DNA of 64,000 nucleotides from Algoriphagus lacus (GTDB taxonomy: Bacteria; Bacteroidota; Bacteroidia; Cytophagales; Cyclobacteriaceae). The notes beneath the pieces were generated by a model. It was not told where the DNA came from and searched no databases. It saw nothing but the letters and a program-made list of their open reading frames with translations. A program made the translations under genes and the position numbers. This document shows positions 27,346 to 37,019 of this stretch, piece by piece. The stretch lies in the NCBI RefSeq assembly GCF_003583985.1, contig NZ_QXML01000002.1, forward strand, positions 434,001 through 498,000, read 5' to 3'. Each line of letters opens with the position of its first letter. The stretch's first letter is position 1.

Positions 27346-27373
27346 CAAAAGCCTCCATTTTTGGAGGCTTTTG
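27346..27373 (-). terminator. Terminator after the coiled-coil gene
   Basis: CAAAAGCCTCC (27346-27356) pairs with GGAGGCTTTTG (27363-27373), separating the upstream gene from rpsF. Confidence 0.85.
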
Positions 27374-27392
27374 AATTCATTTTGTGGAAGGA

Positions 27393-28322
27393 TTATTTAA
27401 CGGTAAACGTTTTGGATCCGACTTGATAATTGTCGACAAAAACCTTTATTTGATGAGTTCCGGAGGCATAATCGGATCCCTTCTCATAGTAGAAAACCAG
27501 ATCCTGCTCAGTGTTGTCAAAGATAATGTCCTGCTTTACGGTGTAGAATTGCTCTGCACCATTGATCATGAATGTACCTGAGCCTTTTGCGACATCAAAG
27601 ATTGGCTGGGAATTGGGGCCTAAAACCTGAACATATACGTTTCTTGGACCTTTTTGAGCCACTTTGTTATCAGCTAGATTAAAGCTCACTTTAAGTCTTT
27701 CCATTTGTTTGTTACGGAAATCCTTGGTGGTCTCTACACGCTCTTTACCTCTTGAGTTCACAGCGGTTATAGTAATGTTTTCAGCTTTTAGCATGGAAGC
27801 TACATCCACTTTTGCTTGTAAATCTTGTTTCTGAATGTTCAGCTGAGCTACTTCTTCCTCGATTTGAGCCTTGGTAGTTTTCAAATCTTCATTTTCTGCA
27901 AAAAGCTGTTGATTAGCGGCTCTGAGTTCGAGGATTTCTTGGTCCTTCTGTGCGATTAGGCCGTTGAGGTTGGTGATCTTGCTGTTCAAAGCTGCAATTT
28001 CAGATGAACTCCTCTGCTTGGATGAATTGCGCTCTGCGATCAATTGATCTCTTACTGCTTCAAGAGCTTGAATGTCTCCTCCAAGTTTTTCAATTTCTTG
28101 GATTCGAAGGTCAAGCTGATAGGTGACAGAGTCAAGCCTCTTGTTTAATTCGTTGTTTTCTGTGGAAAGGAGAAGTATTTCTTCAGTCTTCTTTGTGCGG
28201 TCTACATAGTCTGTATAAAGTTTGATACCGCTTATGATGACCAAGAGAACGAGAACAATTATTATGATGTTCTTATTTTGGTCTTTCTTTTGACTTGATT
28301 CCTTTTCAAAATTAGTGTTCAT
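27393..28322 (-). CDS. Membrane-anchored coiled-coil protein, function unknown
   Basis: 309 aa. One membrane segment lies at about residues 19-34 (IIIIVLVLLVIISG), preceded by a short charged cytoplasmic tail. A long coiled coil follows (about 42-180, with repeated LNKRLDSV and LNSKITNLNGLI heptads). A beta-rich C-terminal domain of about 125 residues (VKVSFNLADNKVAQKGPRNVYVQVLGP onward in part) ends in VGSKTFTVK. This layout suggests a periplasmic spacer or scaffold. It lies upstream of rpsF but is separated by a terminator. Similar proteins are common in Cytophagales; none is named to my knowledge. Confidence 0.8.
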   Translation of the reverse strand: MNTNFEKESSQKKDQNKNIIIIVLVLLVIISGIKLYTDYVDRTKKTEEILLLSTENNELNKRLDSVTYQLDLRIQEIEKLGGDIQALEAVRDQLIAERNSSKQRSSSEIAALNSKITNLNGLIAQKDQEILELRAANQQLFAENEDLKTTKAQIEEEVAQLNIQKQDLQAKVDVASMLKAENITITAVNSRGKERVETTKDFRNKQMERLKVSFNLADNKVAQKGPRNVYVQVLGPNSQPIFDVAKGSGTFMINGAEQFYTVKQDIIFDNTEQDLVFYYEKGSDYASGTHQIKVFVDNYQVGSKTFTVK

Positions 28323-28351
28323 GTTTGATAATCTGTTTAGGGGCTTATGAT

Positions 28352-28948
28352 ATGCTGAATTTGGACGAAAATTTTTGGACCTCCAGATACCTTAGCGGTT
28401 CAACTGGATGGGATCTGGCTTCCGCCTCATCTCCCCTTTATCAATATCTTTGCCAAATTCATACTAAAACCATTTCTGTGCTCGTTCCGGGTGCGGGTAA
28501 TGCGTATGAAGTGGCTGCCGGTTGGGGATTGGGCATTCACAACATTCATTTGTTGGACATTTCCTTCGTCCCGATTGAGCATTTTTTGAAAAAAAATCCA
28601 TCTTTTCCAAATTCACAGGTTCACCATGAGGATTTTTTTGAACACAAAGGGAGCTATGATTTGATTCTTGAGCAGACGTTTTTTTGTGCCTTGAATCCGA
28701 GTTTAAGACCTGCTTATGCCCAAAAGATGCATGAATTGCTTAATCCGGGAGGGAAGTTAGTAGGGGTGTTGTTTAATAGGGATTTTCCAAACCAGGGTCC
28801 TCCTTTTGGAGGAAATGAGGTGGAGTATCGAACTTATTTTGAGCCCTATTTCGAGTTAGAAAAGTTTGAACCATGCTACAATTCCCATCCGGCTAGAATG
28901 GGATCTGAGCTTTTTATCAATCTTAGAAAATTAGATATCCAAAATTAG
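28352..28948 (+). CDS. SAM-dependent methyltransferase, thiopurine methyltransferase (TPMT)-like
   Basis: 198 aa from ATG 28352 (MLNLDENFWTSRYLSG); a start nine codons earlier is less typical. FW-x-RY and TGWDLASASSPL at the N-terminus, the SAM motif VLVPGAGNAYEVA, and EQTFFCAL plus GGKLVGVLF place it in the TPMT superfamily, which in bacteria methylates sulfur, selenium, tellurium or small-molecule nucleophiles. The substrate cannot be told. Its 3' end overlaps the convergent methyltransferase gene by 18 bp. Confidence 0.87.
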   Translation: MLNLDENFWTSRYLSGSTGWDLASASSPLYQYLCQIHTKTISVLVPGAGNAYEVAAGWGLGIHNIHLLDISFVPIEHFLKKNPSFPNSQVHHEDFFEHKGSYDLILEQTFFCALNPSLRPAYAQKMHELLNPGGKLVGVLFNRDFPNQGPPFGGNEVEYRTYFEPYFELEKFEPCYNSHPARMGSELFINLRKLDIQN

Positions 28949-29734
28949 GTGGGTTTTTACTCCGGGATAATTAAAAAAAACAATTCCGCATTCGAAAAAA
29001 TCTATGGTTAATTTCACCTGAGGGCAAGATTTAATTTCCTCCCATGCTTTTTCCATTTCAGGTGTCCAATGGATATCCCCAACTGCAATTATGGATTTAC
29101 TATGAACTTTAGGAAGCAAAGTGTAAAAGGATTGGAGGGTTCCCTGATAAGTATGATTAGCATCGATTAGTGCAAAGTCGACGTGGTGGACCTCATTTAT
29201 CACTTTAGGAAGTTTTTCCTCAATGGGCCCTAAAATGAATTCTGTTCTTTCCGGTGTCGGGTTTTGGGTTGCGATTTTTTGAATTTCCTCAGATCCCTCA
29301 AAAGTATATAGTTTTCCCAGGGTGGCTTTGGAAAGGTATCGGGTGGAGATTCCTACACATGTACCAAGCTCAATCACTTTTTCACCAGGTGTTAATGAGC
29401 AGAAAAACTGATAGAGTTGAGAAAATTTAGGATTGCTAGTTGAATAGCGAGTAATCTCAGCGATTTCCCTCGTTGGTAATGGAACCATTTTCGAGCCTGC
29501 CCCTAAGTCAAGAACGTTGATCTTGGTTTTGGTTTTCAATAATCTCTTTCTGATTTTTTCAATTTCAGGGTCACCGACTCTGTTTTCATTCAAAAAATTA
29601 TAAAGCCGATTATACGTTTGAAAAATGAATGGAGATTGCTGGCTATAGTGATCTTCTTTTTTCAGCCAATATTTTAGGTATGATTTTATTGAAAAAAGAA
29701 GTCTTGCCAAATCAATTATGGAAAATGTTGGCAA
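28931..29734 (-). CDS. Class I SAM-dependent methyltransferase (O-methyltransferase-like)
   Basis: 267 aa. A SAM-binding Rossmann core is visible: KVIELGTCVGISTRYLSK (motif I), LYTFEGSEE, and VDFALIDANHTYQGTLQSFYTLLP, as in class I O-methyltransferases of the Methyltransf_24 type. The N-terminal 60 residues are basic and partly hydrophobic (LARLLFSIKSYLKYWLKK). Its start lies inside the 3' end of apaG (23-bp overlap), so the two are co-transcribed. Substrate unknown. Confidence 0.85.
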   Translation of the reverse strand: MPTFSIIDLARLLFSIKSYLKYWLKKEDHYSQQSPFIFQTYNRLYNFLNENRVGDPEIEKIRKRLLKTKTKINVLDLGAGSKMVPLPTREIAEITRYSTSNPKFSQLYQFFCSLTPGEKVIELGTCVGISTRYLSKATLGKLYTFEGSEEIQKIATQNPTPERTEFILGPIEEKLPKVINEVHHVDFALIDANHTYQGTLQSFYTLLPKVHSKSIIAVGDIHWTPEMEKAWEEIKSCPQVKLTIDFFECGIVFFNYPGVKTHLILDI

Positions 29735-30098
29735 TCATTTGGAATTCCGGAACCTCTACATTGATCAGTTTTCCATCAAAAAGTTTTTCCATGGTAAAAA
29801 CACCTTTCATTTTACCTAACCCAGACTTCAAATTACAGCCGGATACATAGGTGTGTGATTCTCCAGGCTCAAGAATAGGTTGTTGCCCTACTACTCCATT
29901 GCCTTCTATAATTTTTGGATTTTCGGCTGCATCAAAAATTTCCCATTTCCTTCTCAATAGCTGGTAGGTAAATTGGCTTTTGTTTTCAATAGTTACCTTG
30001 TAAGTGAATACATAATGGTGCTGGTGCGGACTTGAAAATTCCGCCTGATAAGTGACTTCTACGCAAACTTTGATTCCTTCAGTAACCGCTGTAACCAT
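29712..30098 (-). CDS. apaG: ApaG-family protein
   Basis: 128 aa from ATG 30098 (MVTAVTEGIKVCVEVTYQ); a start four codons upstream is also open. It has the ApaG fibronectin-III-like fold with HHYVFTYKVTIENKS, QLLRRKWEIFDA, the Gly-rich VEGNGVVGQQPILEPGE-type loop (here EGNGVVGQQP) and YVSGCNL. Linked in enterobacteria to Co/Mg resistance; the molecular role is unsettled. Confidence 0.93.
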   Translation of the reverse strand: MVTAVTEGIKVCVEVTYQAEFSSPHQHHYVFTYKVTIENKSQFTYQLLRRKWEIFDAAENPKIIEGNGVVGQQPILEPGESHTYVSGCNLKSGLGKMKGVFTMEKLFDGKLINVEVPEFQMIANIFHN

Positions 30099-30160
30099 TG
30101 GATAATGCATTAAAATGACGATAATTTACAATTTCTTGTGATAAAATCAAGTATAAGTTA

Positions 30161-30823
30161 ATGGAAGTCAAAATTGAAGATAGTTGGAAAAACGAATTAA
30201 GCGAAGTTTTTCACCATGACTTTTTTATTAAACTCGCAACTTTTGTCAAATACGAATACCAGAACTACCAGGTTTTTCCTCCGGGCAAAGAAATTTTTAA
30301 TGCTTTTTGGCATTGTCCATTGAACGCCGTAAAGGTAGTTATTTTAGGTCAGGATCCGTACCATGGTCCAGGCCAAGCGCATGGGTTGTCGTTTTCAGTG
30401 AAGCCAGGTGTCCCTTTTCCCCCAAGTCTTTTGAATATTTTCAAAGAAATCAAATCGGATATCGGAACGGATATGCCTCCCAATGGAGATCTTACTCGAT
30501 GGGCGGATCAGGGTGTTTTCCTCCTCAATGCTACTTTGACGGTTCGGGCCAATCAAGCCGGGTCACACCAGAATCAAGGGTGGGAGTCATTCACGGATGA
30601 AGTAATCCGGATAATTAATCAAAATCAGAACCACGTGGTCTTTATGCTCTGGGGAGCTTATGCTCAAAAAAAGGCCGAATTAATCGACTCAAAAAAGCAT
30701 CTGGTTTTGAGGGCACCACATCCAAGTCCGCTTTCTGCACATAGGGGATTCTTGGGTTGTCGACATTTTTCCCAAGCAAACCGATATCTTTTGGAAAATG
30801 GTAAGGAACCAATTAGATGGTAA
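30161..30823 (+). CDS. ung: Uracil-DNA glycosylase, family 1
   Basis: Removes uracil from DNA to start base-excision repair. 220 aa, standard size. The water-activating loop GQDPYHG contains Asp65; FPPSLLNIFKEI, LLNATLTVRANQAGSH and the HPSPLSAHRGF minor-groove loop with catalytic His near residue 187 are all intact. It stands alone, tail-to-tail with lepB. Confidence 0.98.
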   Translation: MEVKIEDSWKNELSEVFHHDFFIKLATFVKYEYQNYQVFPPGKEIFNAFWHCPLNAVKVVILGQDPYHGPGQAHGLSFSVKPGVPFPPSLLNIFKEIKSDIGTDMPPNGDLTRWADQGVFLLNATLTVRANQAGSHQNQGWESFTDEVIRIINQNQNHVVFMLWGAYAQKKAELIDSKKHLVLRAPHPSPLSAHRGFLGCRHFSQANRYLLENGKEPIRW

Positions 30824-30855
30824 CAAAAAGCCTCGAATCAATTCGAGGCTTTTGC
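30824..30855. terminator. Bidirectional terminator between ung and lepB
   Basis: AAAAGCCTCGAAT (30826-30838) pairs with ATTCGAGGCTTTT (30841-30853), a 13-bp perfect stem with a tiny loop. Confidence 0.9.
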
Positions 30856-31932
30856 TTAGTCAATTCCTTTGAAGAATCTGTTCCATCGGATTTTATTGAA
30901 CATTGACTCGTATTTGTCCAGTGAAAGCCATAAGAACCAGGCTTTTCCAACAATATGATCTTCAGGTACAAATCCCCAGAACCTAGAATCCAGTGAATCA
31001 TGGCGGTTGTCACCCATCATGAAGTAGTAATTTTGTTTGAAAGTATACTGATCAATTTTTTTACCATCAATCAATAGTTCACCGTTTCTGATTTCAACCT
31101 GCTTGTGTCCTTCGTACTTTTCAATGGTAAAGCCATACCGCATTACATTGTCGGCAGTCATTTCAATGGTCCAGTCTTTTGCGGGAATCTGTAATGGACC
31201 GAAGTTATCCGCATTCCAGCCGTAATTTGAACCATTTGGGAAAATTCTTGAATCATTTTCTCCCGGACTTTCGATTCGCTTGGTGATTGACACCACTACA
31301 GGAGAAGATTTCAGTCTTTCCATCATTTCATCTGTCCCAAAAACCAAATAACCTGCACCATTGGTAAAAGCCATAAAGCTTTCCGGATTGATCCCGTAAT
31401 CGGCAAAGAAATCTACTGTCAATGGTCTATTGCTGATTAGATCATAGGAATACTGCATCTCCTCAGGTTTTGGAGCCGGTTCGCCATTAACGATCAATTC
31501 GCCCTGCTTAACTTCCAAAATGTCTCCAGGTATCCCTACGGCTCTTTTGATGTAGTTGGTTTTCAGATCACTTGGAAATTGGAATTCGACAGGGTAATTG
31601 AATACGACCACATCATTTCTTTCCACATCACTAAACCCTGGCAGGCGATAGTATGGTAGCTGAATGGCGTCCGAATAGGAGGAAAGTTCCGTCCCCCAAA
31701 TTTTCTGATGAGTCAGAGGGACTTGAAGAGGGGTCTTTGGAATTCGCGTTCCATAGTGCATTTTGCTCACAAAAAGGAAATCACCAACCAAGAGAGATTT
31801 TTCCATGGATGCCGTAGGAATAGTAAAAGGTTCAAGCAAAAGCCAACGGATTAAGCTTGCTGCGACAACTGCAAAAACCAGCGCATCCAACCATTCCCGA
31901 GTTGCTGATTTTGTTTTTTTAGTTTGACTCAT
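30856..31932 (-). CDS. lepB: Signal peptidase I
   Basis: Inner-membrane serine-lysine protease that removes signal peptides from exported proteins. 358 aa, longer than E. coli-type enzymes owing to the insert between the catalytic boxes, usual for Bacteroidota. One N-terminal membrane segment (about 15-35), the nucleophile Ser42 in PTASMEKSL, the base Lys129 in NYIKRAVGIPGD, and the late box MGDNRHDSLDSRFWGFVP are seen. It follows dapB by 15 bp, last gene of the parA-to-lepB run. Confidence 0.96.
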   Translation of the reverse strand: MSQTKKTKSATREWLDALVFAVVAASLIRWLLLEPFTIPTASMEKSLLVGDFLFVSKMHYGTRIPKTPLQVPLTHQKIWGTELSSYSDAIQLPYYRLPGFSDVERNDVVVFNYPVEFQFPSDLKTNYIKRAVGIPGDILEVKQGELIVNGEPAPKPEEMQYSYDLISNRPLTVDFFADYGINPESFMAFTNGAGYLVFGTDEMMERLKSSPVVVSITKRIESPGENDSRIFPNGSNYGWNADNFGPLQIPAKDWTIEMTADNVMRYGFTIEKYEGHKQVEIRNGELLIDGKKIDQYTFKQNYYFMMGDNRHDSLDSRFWGFVPEDHIVGKAWFLWLSLDKYESMFNKIRWNRFFKGID

Positions 31933-31947
31933 GATCTAAAATTAGTT

Positions 31948-32670
31948 TCAGAAAGATAGAAAATCGTCCATGGAAAGTACTCCTTTTCTGCCCTGTATCC
32001 ACTCAGCTACTAAAACTGCACCAAGGGCAAATCCCTGTCTGCTGTGGGCAGTGTGGCTGATCTCAATTTCATCAATATCAGAGCTATAGCGAATAATGTG
32101 GGTACCCGGAGCAGGATCAATTCGCTTGGCTGTAATCGGCAGAGAGTGTTCGTTTTCGTTCGACTGTCCGACCAAATGCCAATCCTTCAATTTGTCCATG
32201 TTTCGGATAATTCCCTCAGCAAGTGTGATCGCTGTGCCGGATGGAGCATCTTTTTTCTCGGTATGGTGAATCTCTTCAAGAGATGCTTTATATCCGCTGG
32301 TTTCATTCATGAGCTTGGCCAAAAACTCATTGACTTTGAAGAAAATGTTGACACCAATGCTGTAATTGGATGCGTAAAAGAAAGCACCTTTTTTATCCTG
32401 GGTCAATTTTTCGACTTCGGCTTTTCGGGACAGCCAACCGGTAGTTCCTGAGACCACTGGAATTCCACGCTCCATGGCCCAGGTAATGTTTTCAACAGCG
32501 GCTTCTGGTTGGCTAAATTCAATCGCTACATTAATCATTGTAGGATCGAGTGTGTTGAGTTCTTCCCGATTGTCAATATTTATTTTTGCTACTAGGGAAT
32601 GGCCTCGGGATTCAGCGATTTCGCCGATGATTTTCCCCATTTTGCCGTATCCAAGAATTAAAATATTCAT
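31948..32670 (-). CDS. dapB: 4-hydroxy-tetrahydrodipicolinate reductase
   Basis: NAD(P)H-dependent step of lysine and diaminopimelate synthesis. 240 aa. The dinucleotide-binding start MNILILGYGKMGKIIGEIAE, VSGTTGW, the catalytic EEIHHTEKKDAPSGTAI with the His-His and Lys, and the late SHTAHSRQGFALGAV are all present. Its ATG shares one base with the stop of the DUF5683 gene. Confidence 0.97.
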   Translation of the reverse strand: MNILILGYGKMGKIIGEIAESRGHSLVAKINIDNREELNTLDPTMINVAIEFSQPEAAVENITWAMERGIPVVSGTTGWLSRKAEVEKLTQDKKGAFFYASNYSIGVNIFFKVNEFLAKLMNETSGYKASLEEIHHTEKKDAPSGTAITLAEGIIRNMDKLKDWHLVGQSNENEHSLPITAKRIDPAPGTHIIRYSSDIDEIEISHTAHSRQGFALGAVLVAEWIQGRKGVLSMDDFLSF

Positions 32671-33287
32671 TATTTAATTTGAAATTTCAGGGTTAGCCCC
32701 ATGGATGAATTGGAAGCAGCGAAAGTACCCAGATTTGGTTCAATTTTCATGGCGATATCATCGGAAATATCGAATCCTGACAAATGTGCATCCACGTTGG
32801 CATCTATCAGATTGAGTGCATAGATCGCCGCTAACAAAAGTATGGTCAAATCCCGATTTTGCCTCCAATAGTCTACGTTTCGAACTAATGCGTCTCTGTT
32901 GAGCGATGGAAACTGACTTTGATCTCCTTCATCGTAGGCAAAGAGTGCATCCCGAAAGGTTTGATAGCGCTTATTATTGTAACCGATAAAATAAATATCA
33001 GTCATAAATCCGGCATAAAGAATCGGGACCTTCCACGCTTTACCATTATAAACCTGACCTGCTCCCGGCAAAACTGCCGAAAGAATGGTGGCTTTTTTTG
33101 GATTTTTGGGAAGGGAGGAATAGTCCGGTTTTTCCTTTTTCTCTTTTTCCTTTTTTTCCACAACCTCCGATTCAGTCTGATTTTGTGAAAATGCCGGTCT
33201 AGCCACAGTCAATACCAAAAGCAAAAGCCCCAAGGAAATCCATGGGGTCTTAATTTTGAAATCTAACGTGGAAAAGATGGCTTTCAA
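32670..33287 (-). CDS. DUF5683-family membrane protein
   Basis: 205 aa. N-terminal hydrophobic signal (WISLGLLLLVLTVARPAFSQ), a Lys/Glu-rich linker, then the DUF5683 core KNPKKATILSAVLPGAGQVYNGKAWKVPILYAGF and RQNRDLTILLLAAIYALNLIDANVDAHL. It is found in the same parB-dapB position in many Bacteroidota, which suggests a cell-envelope role tied to growth or division, but no function is known. It starts 5 bp after parB. Confidence 0.9.
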   Translation of the reverse strand: MKAIFSTLDFKIKTPWISLGLLLLVLTVARPAFSQNQTESEVVEKKEKEKKEKPDYSSLPKNPKKATILSAVLPGAGQVYNGKAWKVPILYAGFMTDIYFIGYNNKRYQTFRDALFAYDEGDQSQFPSLNRDALVRNVDYWRQNRDLTILLLAAIYALNLIDANVDAHLSGFDISDDIAMKIEPNLGTFAASNSSMGLTLKFQIK

Positions 33288-33292
33288 TTGGT

Positions 33293-34204
33293 TCAGATGA
33301 TTTCTAGGATTTCTAGGATTCTATTCAGGTCGGTAGCTGAATTGAAAGGAATTTTGATTTCTCCCCTGTTTTTTTCGTCTGCTTTTAAAGCGACTTTGGT
33401 TCCAAAGTGAGAAGCAAGACGCTGTTGGATTTTGTTTATTTCATATTTCCGAACATGATCGAGGCCTTTCTGGGAAGTTTCCTTTTCCTGCTTTCCTTCG
33501 TTTAGCGCCTTCACTAGTGCCTCTACCTTTCGGACACTCAGTTCTTCTTCCACCGCTTTTTTGAAAATCGCCAACTGCTTTTCCACATCTTCCACATTGA
33601 TTAGTGCACGCGCATGCCCCATGAACAATTGCTGGTCGCGAATGGCAGCCTGGATGGTGGGAGGGAGTTTCAGGAGGCGAAGGTAATTATTGACTGTGGT
33701 ACGGTTTTTACCAACTCGATCTCCGAGTTCTTCCTGTTTTAGATTACACTCAGCAAGTAAACGCTGATAAGAATGGGCGATTTCAAGCGCATTCAGGTTT
33801 TCACGTTGTATGTTTTCGATCAGGGCCATTTCCAGCATTTGCTGGTCGTTAGCTGTCCTGACGTAGGCCGGAATTTGAGTCAGCCCGGCGAGTTTGGATG
33901 CTTGAAAACGGCGTTCGCCAGAGATTAACTGATATTCATTAGGAGCAAGTTTTCTTACCGTGATCGGTTGAATGATGCCTTGGACTTTGATGGATTCGGC
34001 TAGTTCCTGGAGCGCATCTTTATCAAAATGAATCCTTGGCTGATAAGGATTGACTTGGATTTCTTCCAGTGAAATTTCAAAAATCCCTGTTTTGGCGACT
34101 TCAGGAAGTATTTCTGTGGGTTTGTTCTTAGCTGGGCTATCTTCCAAAAGTGCTCCAAGCCCTCTGCCTAATGCGTTTTTTCGATTCGGTTTTTGATCGG
34201 ACAT
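33293..34204 (-). CDS. parB: Chromosome-partitioning protein ParB
   Basis: CTP-dependent DNA clamp that loads at parS sites. 303 aa: an N-terminal ParA-contact segment (RKNALGRGLGALL), the ParB/Spo0J nuclease-like domain with LAESIKVQGIIQPITVR and GERRFQA (CTP-binding GERR box), the central HTH (LKQEELGDRVGKNRTTVNNYLRLL) and a C-terminal dimer region. It follows parA by 2 bp. No parS site was found in the window. Confidence 0.97.
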   Translation of the reverse strand: MSDQKPNRKNALGRGLGALLEDSPAKNKPTEILPEVAKTGIFEISLEEIQVNPYQPRIHFDKDALQELAESIKVQGIIQPITVRKLAPNEYQLISGERRFQASKLAGLTQIPAYVRTANDQQMLEMALIENIQRENLNALEIAHSYQRLLAECNLKQEELGDRVGKNRTTVNNYLRLLKLPPTIQAAIRDQQLFMGHARALINVEDVEKQLAIFKKAVEEELSVRKVEALVKALNEGKQEKETSQKGLDHVRKYEINKIQQRLASHFGTKVALKADEKNRGEIKIPFNSATDLNRILEILEII

Positions 34205-34206
34205 GG

Positions 34207-34989
34207 TTAGTTATTCACTTTTTGAAGGCCATTTTTCTGGGCGATTTCCCCTGCCAGATTGAGGTAAGCGATGGAGCCTTTTCCGTCTGCGTCAAAGGCA
34301 ATAACGGGAAGTCCAAAGCTTGGAGATTCCGAAAGCCGGACGTTCCTTGGGATAATTGTATCAAAAACCATGTTTTTGAAGTGAAGTCTGACCTCTTCCA
34401 CTACTTGATTGGATAGTCGCAGACGCACATCATACATAGTCAATAGGATTCCTTCGATCTCCAAGTCCGGATTGAGTCGGGTCTGAATTATCTTGATCGT
34501 ATTAAGCAATTTCCCTAATCCTTCGAGGGCGAAATATTCACACTGAACTGGAATGATTACAGAATTTGCAGCTGTAAGCGCATTAATGGTAATTAAACCA
34601 AGAGATGGAGAGCAATCGATGATGATGAAGTCATAGAGATCTTTGATTTCCGAAATGACTCCTTTCATTTTCTCCTCCCTGTTTTCCATGTTGATCATCT
34701 CCACCTCGGCACCGACCAAGTCAATGTGTGAGGGTACAAGGTCAAGATTTTCAATTCCGGTTTTGATGACAATGTCCTTGACATCGATACCCTCCACCAT
34801 ACATTCGTAGATGCTGGTGTCTATGGCTTTTGGATCCTGTCCAAGCCCTGAGGTAGTATTGGCCTGAGGATCGGCATCGATCACCAGGGTTTTAAATTCC
34901 AATACCGCTAGGCTGGCTGCCAGATTCATTGCTGTGGTTGTTTTTCCCACACCGCCCTTTTGGTTGGCTATGGCAATAATTTTTCCCAT
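34207..34989 (-). CDS. parA: Chromosome-partitioning ATPase ParA/Soj
   Basis: Deviant Walker A ATPase that moves ParB-parS complexes. 260 aa, chromosomal short type with no N-terminal HTH. Walker A is [18 protein letters not shown], with the signature lysine; [13 protein letters not shown] and [18 protein letters not shown] follow. It opens the parA-parB-DUF5683-dapB-lepB operon. Confidence 0.97.
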   Translation of the reverse strand: MGKIIAIANQKGGVGKTTTAMNLAASLAVLEFKTLVIDADPQANTTSGLGQDPKAIDTSIYECMVEGIDVKDIVIKTGIENLDLVPSHIDLVGAEVEMINMENREEKMKGVISEIKDLYDFIIIDCSPSLGLITINALTAANSVIIPVQCEYFALEGLGKLLNTIKIIQTRLNPDLEIEGILLTMYDVRLRLSNQVVEEVRLHFKNMVFDTIIPRNVRLSESPSFGLPVIAFDADGKGSIAYLNLAGEIAQKNGLQKVNN

Positions 34990-35155
34990 GGTTTAGTTAG
35001 AGGGTATTTGGACTTCAATATTAAACAAATTCAGGTCTTTTCCTGTGGTCGTTTGGGCTTTTTTTGGGATGTACTTTAGGTGAAAAAAGGTTAAATCCTT
35101 CACATTCAACCAACAGGGGAATTCGCCGCAAATCTTTTCTGACAAAAAGCGACAT

Positions 35156-35187
35156 AAAAAAAGGAGCCTTCGAAAGACTCCTTTTAG
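35156..35187 (-). terminator. Terminator of yidC
   Basis: AAAAGGAG (35159-35166) and CTCCTTTT (35178-35185) pair around a 11-nt loop; on the minus strand a T-run follows. Confidence 0.8.
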
Positions 35188-35188
35188 C

Positions 35189-36979
35189 TTATTTTTTTTT
35201 GCTCGCCTCTGCGGCTTTCATGGCATCTTCCAGTCTTTGTTGGAATTTGGATTTCTTTTTATTCACATTCTTCACTTTGTTCTCCTCAACTTTTTGACGA
35301 ATTTTTGAATCATCGACAAAAAGCTTAATTAAGGCTTGCTGTCCGAAAGTAACCATGTTGGAAACGAAGTAATAAAAACTCAGACCTGCAGGGTAAGAGT
35401 TGAGGACAAACATGAACATGACAGGCATGATGTAGCCCAAGTTTTTCATCGGGCCTGTAGCCGTGGTAAGTTGATTGTTGAAATGCGTGTAAACCAACTG
35501 CGACACTGTCATCAATAAGGTGAATAAACTCACGTGTGCACCATAGAAAGGAATGGTGAACGGAAGCTTGATGAATTCATCGTACGTAGAAAGGTCACTA
35601 GCCCAAAGGAATGATTCCTGACGAAGTTCTACCGCATTTGGGAAGAAGAAGAACATCGCAAAAAGGAATGGCATCTGAAGCAGCAAAGGCAAGCATCCGG
35701 AGATTGGACTTACCCCAAGTTGCGAGAAGAGCTTCATTTGCTCTTGTTGCATTTTGGTTGGGTCTTCGCCGTATTTTTCTTTCAGTTCATCGATTTCAGG
35801 CTTGATCACCCGCATTTTTGCCATCCCAATATATGACTTGTAGGTCAAGGGAGACAAAGCAAGCTTGATGAGCAATACTATCAGAATGATGATAATTCCA
35901 TAGCTGTCAAAATATTTTTCAAGAAACTCGAATAGGTGTACGACAATGTACTTGTTGACCCAGCTCACAAAGAAGTAACCCATGTCCACATTATCCTCAA
36001 ATCCATCGGTGACTTTCTTCAGGATTTTGTATTTGTCCGGGCCAAAGTAAAAACTAAGTTCTGCCTTTCCATTTTCCATCGGAATGGAAAAAGAGGTTTT
36101 CATCGTTCGGACTACAGTCGAATCTGTTGGAGTGGACTGGGCTACATTCACATTCTGAAATACAGAATCTGCAATAATGCCAGCTGTGAAGAACCTTTGG
36201 CTGAAACCAATCCATTTCACAGGTTCGGCCAGTTGCTCTTCTTCCGCGTCATCTCCGACACCCAGATTTTCAAACGACTCGGAAGCGAGATAATAATTCA
36301 GCTGGGTTTGTCTTCTGGATTCTGCCAGGTCTTTTTCCTGAGCTTTTATCTGATCCTCCCAAGAGAAATTAATGGCGTTTCCGGAGAAAACTCCCTGAAA
36401 CCGGTCTATTTCCAAGGTTCTTTTCACCTCATAGCTTCCATCAGCCAAGGTGAATTTTTGGATGATTTGTCCGGATTCTGTTCCTGCAGATAGGGTCAGA
36501 ACCTGAGTTTTAACTCCTTCAATCTCCTCTTCAGACAATTTTGGGCTGAAGTAAAGCTCTGCAATATCCAGAGGTCCCTTAGAGCTTTCCAAAGTAAAAC
36601 TCATTTTGGAACTCTTTTCATCCAACAGAGCCAAAGGCTCCATGGACCAGCTTTTGTAATCTTTGAGGATTACTTCTTTGATTGCTGCACCTTTGGTCGA
36701 TAACGTAATTTTTACTTGTTCATTTTCCAAAACCACGTCTTGTTCCTCACCCAAAGTCAGGGGAGCAAGTGCTCCGTACTTTGCAGTACGCTGTACGTCT
36801 ACCAAACTGTCCGGTAAAATTTCGGGCTGAGATTCCGGGGTGTTTATAGCTGCTTGCGCTTCAGTCTGCTGTTGAATTTCTTCTACCGGAGGAACTTCAG
36901 GACCACTCGCAAAAAAGATCGAGTAAATCAAAATTACCGCCGCAAAAAGAATCAAACCAGTTGCTTGATTTTTATCCAT
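35189..36979 (-). CDS. yidC: Membrane protein insertase YidC
   Basis: Inserts membrane proteins with or without SecYEG. 596 aa, Gram-negative type: first membrane segment at about 5-23, a large periplasmic domain (about 60-340), then the conserved insertase core (IIIILIVLLIKLALSPLTYKSYIGMAKMR, SGCLPLLLQMPFLFAMFFFFPNA, and the LSFYYFVSNMVTFGQQ segment) and a Lys-rich C-terminal tail. It lies 40 bp downstream of pyrG on the same strand. Confidence 0.97.
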   Translation of the reverse strand: MDKNQATGLILFAAVILIYSIFFASGPEVPPVEEIQQQTEAQAAINTPESQPEILPDSLVDVQRTAKYGALAPLTLGEEQDVVLENEQVKITLSTKGAAIKEVILKDYKSWSMEPLALLDEKSSKMSFTLESSKGPLDIAELYFSPKLSEEEIEGVKTQVLTLSAGTESGQIIQKFTLADGSYEVKRTLEIDRFQGVFSGNAINFSWEDQIKAQEKDLAESRRQTQLNYYLASESFENLGVGDDAEEEQLAEPVKWIGFSQRFFTAGIIADSVFQNVNVAQSTPTDSTVVRTMKTSFSIPMENGKAELSFYFGPDKYKILKKVTDGFEDNVDMGYFFVSWVNKYIVVHLFEFLEKYFDSYGIIIILIVLLIKLALSPLTYKSYIGMAKMRVIKPEIDELKEKYGEDPTKMQQEQMKLFSQLGVSPISGCLPLLLQMPFLFAMFFFFPNAVELRQESFLWASDLSTYDEFIKLPFTIPFYGAHVSLFTLLMTVSQLVYTHFNNQLTTATGPMKNLGYIMPVMFMFVLNSYPAGLSFYYFVSNMVTFGQQALIKLFVDDSKIRQKVEENKVKNVNKKKSKFQQRLEDAMKAAEASKKK

Positions 36980-37019
36980 ACGTTCACTTTTCTTAGCTGA
37001 AAAACTCAGCTCAATTCAA